DNA from: CAYJFG01 sp964369405
GTDB lineage: Bacteria; Bacillota; Clostridia; Oscillospirales; Acutalibacteraceae
Direction: 5' to 3'
DNA length: 64,000 nt
Assembly (NCBI GenBank): GCA_964369405.1
Contig: CAYJGB010000003.1
Span: forward strand, 1 to 64,000
Shown one piece after another: positions 60,860 through 64,000 of this stretch. The translations under genes were made by a program, and so were the position numbers. The notes under the pieces were generated by a model. That model was not told the DNA's origin and did no database searches. It saw only the letters and a program-made list of their open reading frames with translations. Positions within the stretch are counted from its first letter, which is position 1; every line of letters starts with the position of its first letter.

Positions 60860-61482
60860 TTAAAATACATATTTTAGGGTGCAAAATACAACTGAGTTTC
60901 CCACTAGTATGTGCCTTAGCAGTAGTTTTTATATTAGATACAACATCAATAACAGCTATTTCTATTATATCGGCAATATGTCATGAAATGGGACATATTT
61001 TAGCTATGAGAATATTAAACACAAAAACAGATAATATAAAATTATCTTTATTTGACATAAATATAAATGATAAAGATAAATTTAAAAGGACATTACCATC
61101 TGAACTATTTGTGATAATGGCTGGTATAATAGTGAATATAATAATTTGTGTAAGCTCATACGCAGTATACAAATCAACAGATATAAAAGAGTTTTTAATA
61201 CTTAGTACGGCAAATGGAGTTTTAGCAATATTTAATATGTTACCAGTGGACTCTTTAGACGGAGGAAATGCTATATTTTTAATTCTTATTAAATTTACAA
61301 GTGCTAAAACAGCACAAAAAACATTAGAAATAATTTCGTTTATTGTGTTATTGCCTTTAGCAGTAATAGGCTTTATAATATTATTAGAGTCGAAGTATAA
61401 TTTCACATTACTATTTACAAGTGTATATTTAATGAGTATTATTATACTAAAGAAGTCAAAAGTATTTTGGAGGATAAAATGA
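60856..61482 (+). CDS. M50-family site-2 protease, SpoIVFB-like
   Basis: A 208-aa intramembrane zinc metalloprotease. The HExxH motif is H43-E-M-G-H47 within a membrane helix, and the third ligand is D135 in NMLPVDSLDGGNA. Five or six hydrophobic segments fit the SpoIVFB fold; no C-terminal CBS domain is present. SpoIVFB cleaves pro-sigma-K in the mother cell in Bacillus. The TTG start overlaps the previous gene's stop, and the end overlaps the next gene by 4 nt. Many Clostridia carry this gene next to TIGR03960/TIGR03936. No sigK lies in the window to confirm the substrate. Confidence 0.85.
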   Translation: MIKIHILGCKIQLSFPLVCALAVVFILDTTSITAISIISAICHEMGHILAMRILNTKTDNIKLSLFDININDKDKFKRTLPSELFVIMAGIIVNIIICVSSYAVYKSTDIKEFLILSTANGVLAIFNMLPVDSLDGGNAIFLILIKFTSAKTAQKTLEIISFIVLLPLAVIGFIILLESKYNFTLLFTSVYLMSIIILKKSKVFWRIK

Positions 61483-63323
61483 TAAAAAAGGAAGTAGAAA
61501 AATTATTACTAAAAGTTCAAAAACCGGGCAGATATGTAGGAGGAGAACTTAACAGTGTAATAAAAAACAAAGAGGATATAAAAGTAAGATTTGCATTTTG
61601 TTTTCCAGATGTGTACGAAGTAGGAATGTCACATTTAGGAATGAAGATATTATATAGTCAGTTTAACAACGAACCAGATATATGGTGCGAGAGAGTTTTT
61701 GCACCATGGATAGATATGGAAGAGTTAATGAGAAAGAATAATATACCACTATACGCACTTGAAAGTGGAGATAGTGTAGCAGATTTTGATTTTATAGGGT
61801 TTACATTACAATACGAATTAAGCTATACAAATATATTAAATATGCTTAATTTAGCAGGTGTACCTATATATTCTAAAGATAGAACAGATTTATTTAATAT
61901 AGTAGTTGCAGGAGGTCCGTGCGCCTGTAATCCAGAACCACTAGCAGATTTTATAGATATCTTTTTTATAGGAGAGGGAGAAGAAGTCGACCTAGAGGTA
62001 ATGGAGCTTTACAAAAAATGCAAAGAAGAAAATAAGAGTAAGCACGAATTTTTAAAATTAGCATCACAAATTGAGGGAGTATATGTGCCATCACTTTATG
62101 ATGTGACTTATAACGAAGACGGAACTATAAAGAGTTTTGAATCAAAAGAAAATGCACCTAAAAAGATAAAAAAACGTATAATAATGGACTTAGACAACTT
62201 ATACTACCCAGAAAAATTTGTAGTTCCAATGATAGAAATAGTACATGATAGGGCAGTTAGCGAGATATTTAGAGGTTGTATAAGAGGTTGTAGATTTTGT
62301 CAAGCTGGATTTTTATACCGTCCAGTAAGAGAAAAGTCACCAAAGACTATAGATAAACAATGTCATAGTCTATGTCAAAACACGGGATATGAGGAAGTAT
62401 CGTTATCATCTCTTAGCTCAAGTGACTACACAAAAATAGGAGAGTTACTAGACGAGCTTACAAAATGGTCAAAAGACGATAAGGTAAGTATTTCTTTGCC
62501 ATCACTTAGAGTTGATGGATTTTCTGATGAAATAATGGAAAAATTAAAATCAGTTAGAAAAAGTGGACTTACATTTGCACCAGAAGCAGGTAGTCAAAGG
62601 CTTAGAAATGCAATAAATAAAAATGTAGAAGAAAAAGAGTTATTAAAAACTTGTAGTGTAGCATTTGGTGGTGGTTGGTCTACAGTAAAACTATATTTTA
62701 TGATTGGACTACCTACAGAAACTTTAGAGGACGTTGAGCAAATAGCAAAACTATCTCAAACAGTAGTAGGAGTTTACAACAATACAGAAAACAGACCAAA
62801 AGGAAAAGGTGTAAAAGTAACAATAAGTACATCTAGCTTTGTACCAAAAGCGTTTACACCGTTCCAATGGGTAGGACAAGATACTATAACTCAATTGCGA
62901 GAAAAGCAAGAGCATTTAAAAAGTAGTATCAATTCAAGAAAAATTAATTACAATTATCACGATTCATCAACAAGTTATTTAGAGGCAGTATTTGCAAGAG
63001 GAGACAGAAAACTATGTAAAACACTTGCAAAAGCGTTAGAGTATGGTGTGCGTTTTGATGGTTGGAATGATTGTTTTGATATTAATAAATGGAACGAAAT
63101 ATTAAAAGAATGTGATATAGACGGAGCATTTTATGCAAATAGACAAAGAGAATTTGACGAAATATTACCATGGGACCATATAGACTATGGAATAAAAAAG
63201 AGTTTTTTAATAGAAGAATGTAAAAAAGCATATGAATCAGTAACAACAAAAAACTGTAGGCAAGAGTGTTCAAAATGCGGAGCAAATAGATGGGGAGGTG
63301 GAGTATGCTTTGAAAAATGTTAG
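61479..63323 (+). CDS. TIGR03960-family radical SAM protein
   Basis: A 614-aa radical SAM protein of unknown function. The N-terminal half has a B12-binding-like region (DVYEVGMSHLGMKILYSQFN near 41 and FDFIGFTLQYELSYTNIL near 103). The iron-sulfur motif is C267-x3-C271-x2-C274 in GCIRGCRFCQAGF. A cysteine-containing C-terminus, NCRQECSKCGANRWGGGVCFEKC, may bind a further cluster. It always pairs with the TIGR03936 gene, which overlaps its end, and usually precedes rng and rplU. The ATG at 61479 follows TTGGAGG; the frame opening 12 nt earlier starts inside that site. Confidence 0.9.
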   Translation: MIKKEVEKLLLKVQKPGRYVGGELNSVIKNKEDIKVRFAFCFPDVYEVGMSHLGMKILYSQFNNEPDIWCERVFAPWIDMEELMRKNNIPLYALESGDSVADFDFIGFTLQYELSYTNILNMLNLAGVPIYSKDRTDLFNIVVAGGPCACNPEPLADFIDIFFIGEGEEVDLEVMELYKKCKEENKSKHEFLKLASQIEGVYVPSLYDVTYNEDGTIKSFESKENAPKKIKKRIIMDLDNLYYPEKFVVPMIEIVHDRAVSEIFRGCIRGCRFCQAGFLYRPVREKSPKTIDKQCHSLCQNTGYEEVSLSSLSSSDYTKIGELLDELTKWSKDDKVSISLPSLRVDGFSDEIMEKLKSVRKSGLTFAPEAGSQRLRNAINKNVEEKELLKTCSVAFGGGWSTVKLYFMIGLPTETLEDVEQIAKLSQTVVGVYNNTENRPKGKGVKVTISTSSFVPKAFTPFQWVGQDTITQLREKQEHLKSSINSRKINYNYHDSSTSYLEAVFARGDRKLCKTLAKALEYGVRFDGWNDCFDINKWNEILKECDIDGAFYANRQREFDEILPWDHIDYGIKKSFLIEECKKAYESVTTKNCRQECSKCGANRWGGGVCFEKC

Positions 63324-63969
63324 AGTATGGTTTAAAAAGCAAGATGCAACAATATACATATCTCATTTAGATTTAAATAGAATAATGATAAGAGCGATAC
63401 AAAAATCAAAGACACCAATATGGTATACAGAAGGATTTAATCCACACCCATTTATAACATTTGCATTACCATTATCGTTAGGTTTTGTAGGGCTGAAAGA
63501 AAGCATGGATATGAAACTATTAGATGAGCAAGTATCATATAAAAGCATAATAGAAGATTTAAACAAGGCACTACCTAACGGAATAGAAGTATATGATATA
63601 ACTGAACCTAAGATGAAACCAGGAAAAATACATTTAGCTGACTTTGAGATAGAAGTAACAGCAGATAATATTAAAAGTGAAGAGTTAATAAGCAATATAA
63701 ATGCAGTAGTAGCACAAGAAAATATCTTAATAGAGAAAAAGACCAAAAAAGGAATAAAAGAGATAGATATAAAAGAAGCTATAACAAAATTCAGTGCAGA
63801 AATTAAAGGAGATAGTGTTGTTATCAATGTAACATTGCCAGCAGGTAGTGTTAATAACACAAACCCTATGTTATTAATTAAGGCTATAGAAAATAAATAT
63901 AGCATAGAATTATATACAAAAGTTAAAAGGCTAGAAATATATAACGACAAAGGCGAAATTTTTGCATAA
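63310..63969 (+). CDS. TIGR03936-family radical SAM-linked protein
   Basis: A 219-aa DUF2344-type protein: VRVWFKKQDATIYISHLDLNRIMIRAIQKS near the N-terminus, GFNPHPFITFALPLSLGFVG near 40, then an alpha/beta C-terminal part. It lacks radical SAM cysteines and depends on its TIGR03960 partner; the joint function is unknown. The frame opens at a GTG at 63298 inside GGGGAGGTG. TTG at 63310, 11 nt after GGAGG, gives the family's usual N-terminus and is preferred. The remaining 31 bases of the window hold nothing I can assign. Confidence 0.87.
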   Translation: MKNVRVWFKKQDATIYISHLDLNRIMIRAIQKSKTPIWYTEGFNPHPFITFALPLSLGFVGLKESMDMKLLDEQVSYKSIIEDLNKALPNGIEVYDITEPKMKPGKIHLADFEIEVTADNIKSEELISNINAVVAQENILIEKKTKKGIKEIDIKEAITKFSAEIKGDSVVINVTLPAGSVNNTNPMLLIKAIENKYSIELYTKVKRLEIYNDKGEIFA

Positions 63970-64000
63970 ACTTAATATAAGTAATCATTAAAATTAAAAA

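Noticed and set aside
63363..63950. 195-aa reading frame on the minus strand
   Set aside because: It lies wholly opposite the TIGR03936 gene and has no family features; a shadow of the real gene.

Overview
The window reads as one chromosomal segment of a low-GC (roughly 30% G+C by eye), anaerobic, endospore-forming Clostridia-type Firmicute. The grounds are Spo0A, YunB, YpeB and a SpoIVFB-like protease; a rubredoxin and an NfnAB-type bifurcating oxidoreductase; a dockerin-bearing secreted protein; and gene neighbourhoods typical of Clostridia (infC-rpmI-rplT-trmH, dprA-topA-trmFO, plsX-rnc-rSAM-smc-ftsY, nadD-yqeK-rsfS-leuS, efp-CD1247-yunB, miaB-ylbF-mutS-mutL-miaA, yggS-sepF-ylmH-divIVA-ileS-lspA-rluD). 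No species can be named from the sequence alone.

Layout. 1-10.5 kb is the least conserved part. It holds spo0A, a convergent two-gene operon (zinc-ribbon membrane protein plus tandem-TPM exported protein), gpsA, a large dockerin protein and a MacB-like ABC transporter. Three repeat structures sit in the gaps here. 10.8-15.9 kb holds a PHP-type histidinol phosphatase, a PhoP/PhoR-like two-component system with its own putative tandem operator, ypeB and rubredoxin. 16-17.4 kb is the infC-rpmI-rplT operon with a structured leader, an attenuator and an AUU start. 17.4-35.1 kb is a long co-directional housekeeping run from trmH to leuS with many 4-nt overlaps. 35.2-40.4 kb holds rpsU, yqeG, aroQ, an M24 peptidase, a lipoprotein, efp, a CD1247-domain protein and yunB. 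40.5-49.4 kb is tRNA modification and mismatch repair. 49.4-56.5 kb is cell division, ileS, lspA and rluD. 56.6-64 kb holds nfnAB, a MATE transporter, a spoIVFA-position protein, a spoIVFB-like protease and the radical-SAM pair TIGR03960/TIGR03936.

Most coding sequence is conserved housekeeping and I saw no defence system, prophage, CRISPR array, tRNA or rRNA gene. The least explained signals are non-coding. Two GC-richer, multi-armed hairpin elements share an outer stem but carry different inner arms (54962-55061 and 58825-58950). A MITE-like ~158-bp element is present in two inverted copies around gpsA and the dockerin gene. A ~154-bp element with imperfect terminal repeats sits between two copies of a perfect hairpin. 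Also notable are an Arg replacing the near-invariant receiver Lys of Spo0A, a 0A box in the promoter of the neighbouring operon, possible AUU and AUA start codons, and a terminator whose 3' arm contains the yunB ribosome binding site.

Starts differ from the longest open frame where a ribosome binding site decides: the ABC transporter, infC, dprA, yqeK, yunB, yggS, lspA, MATE (possible), TIGR03960 and TIGR03936.
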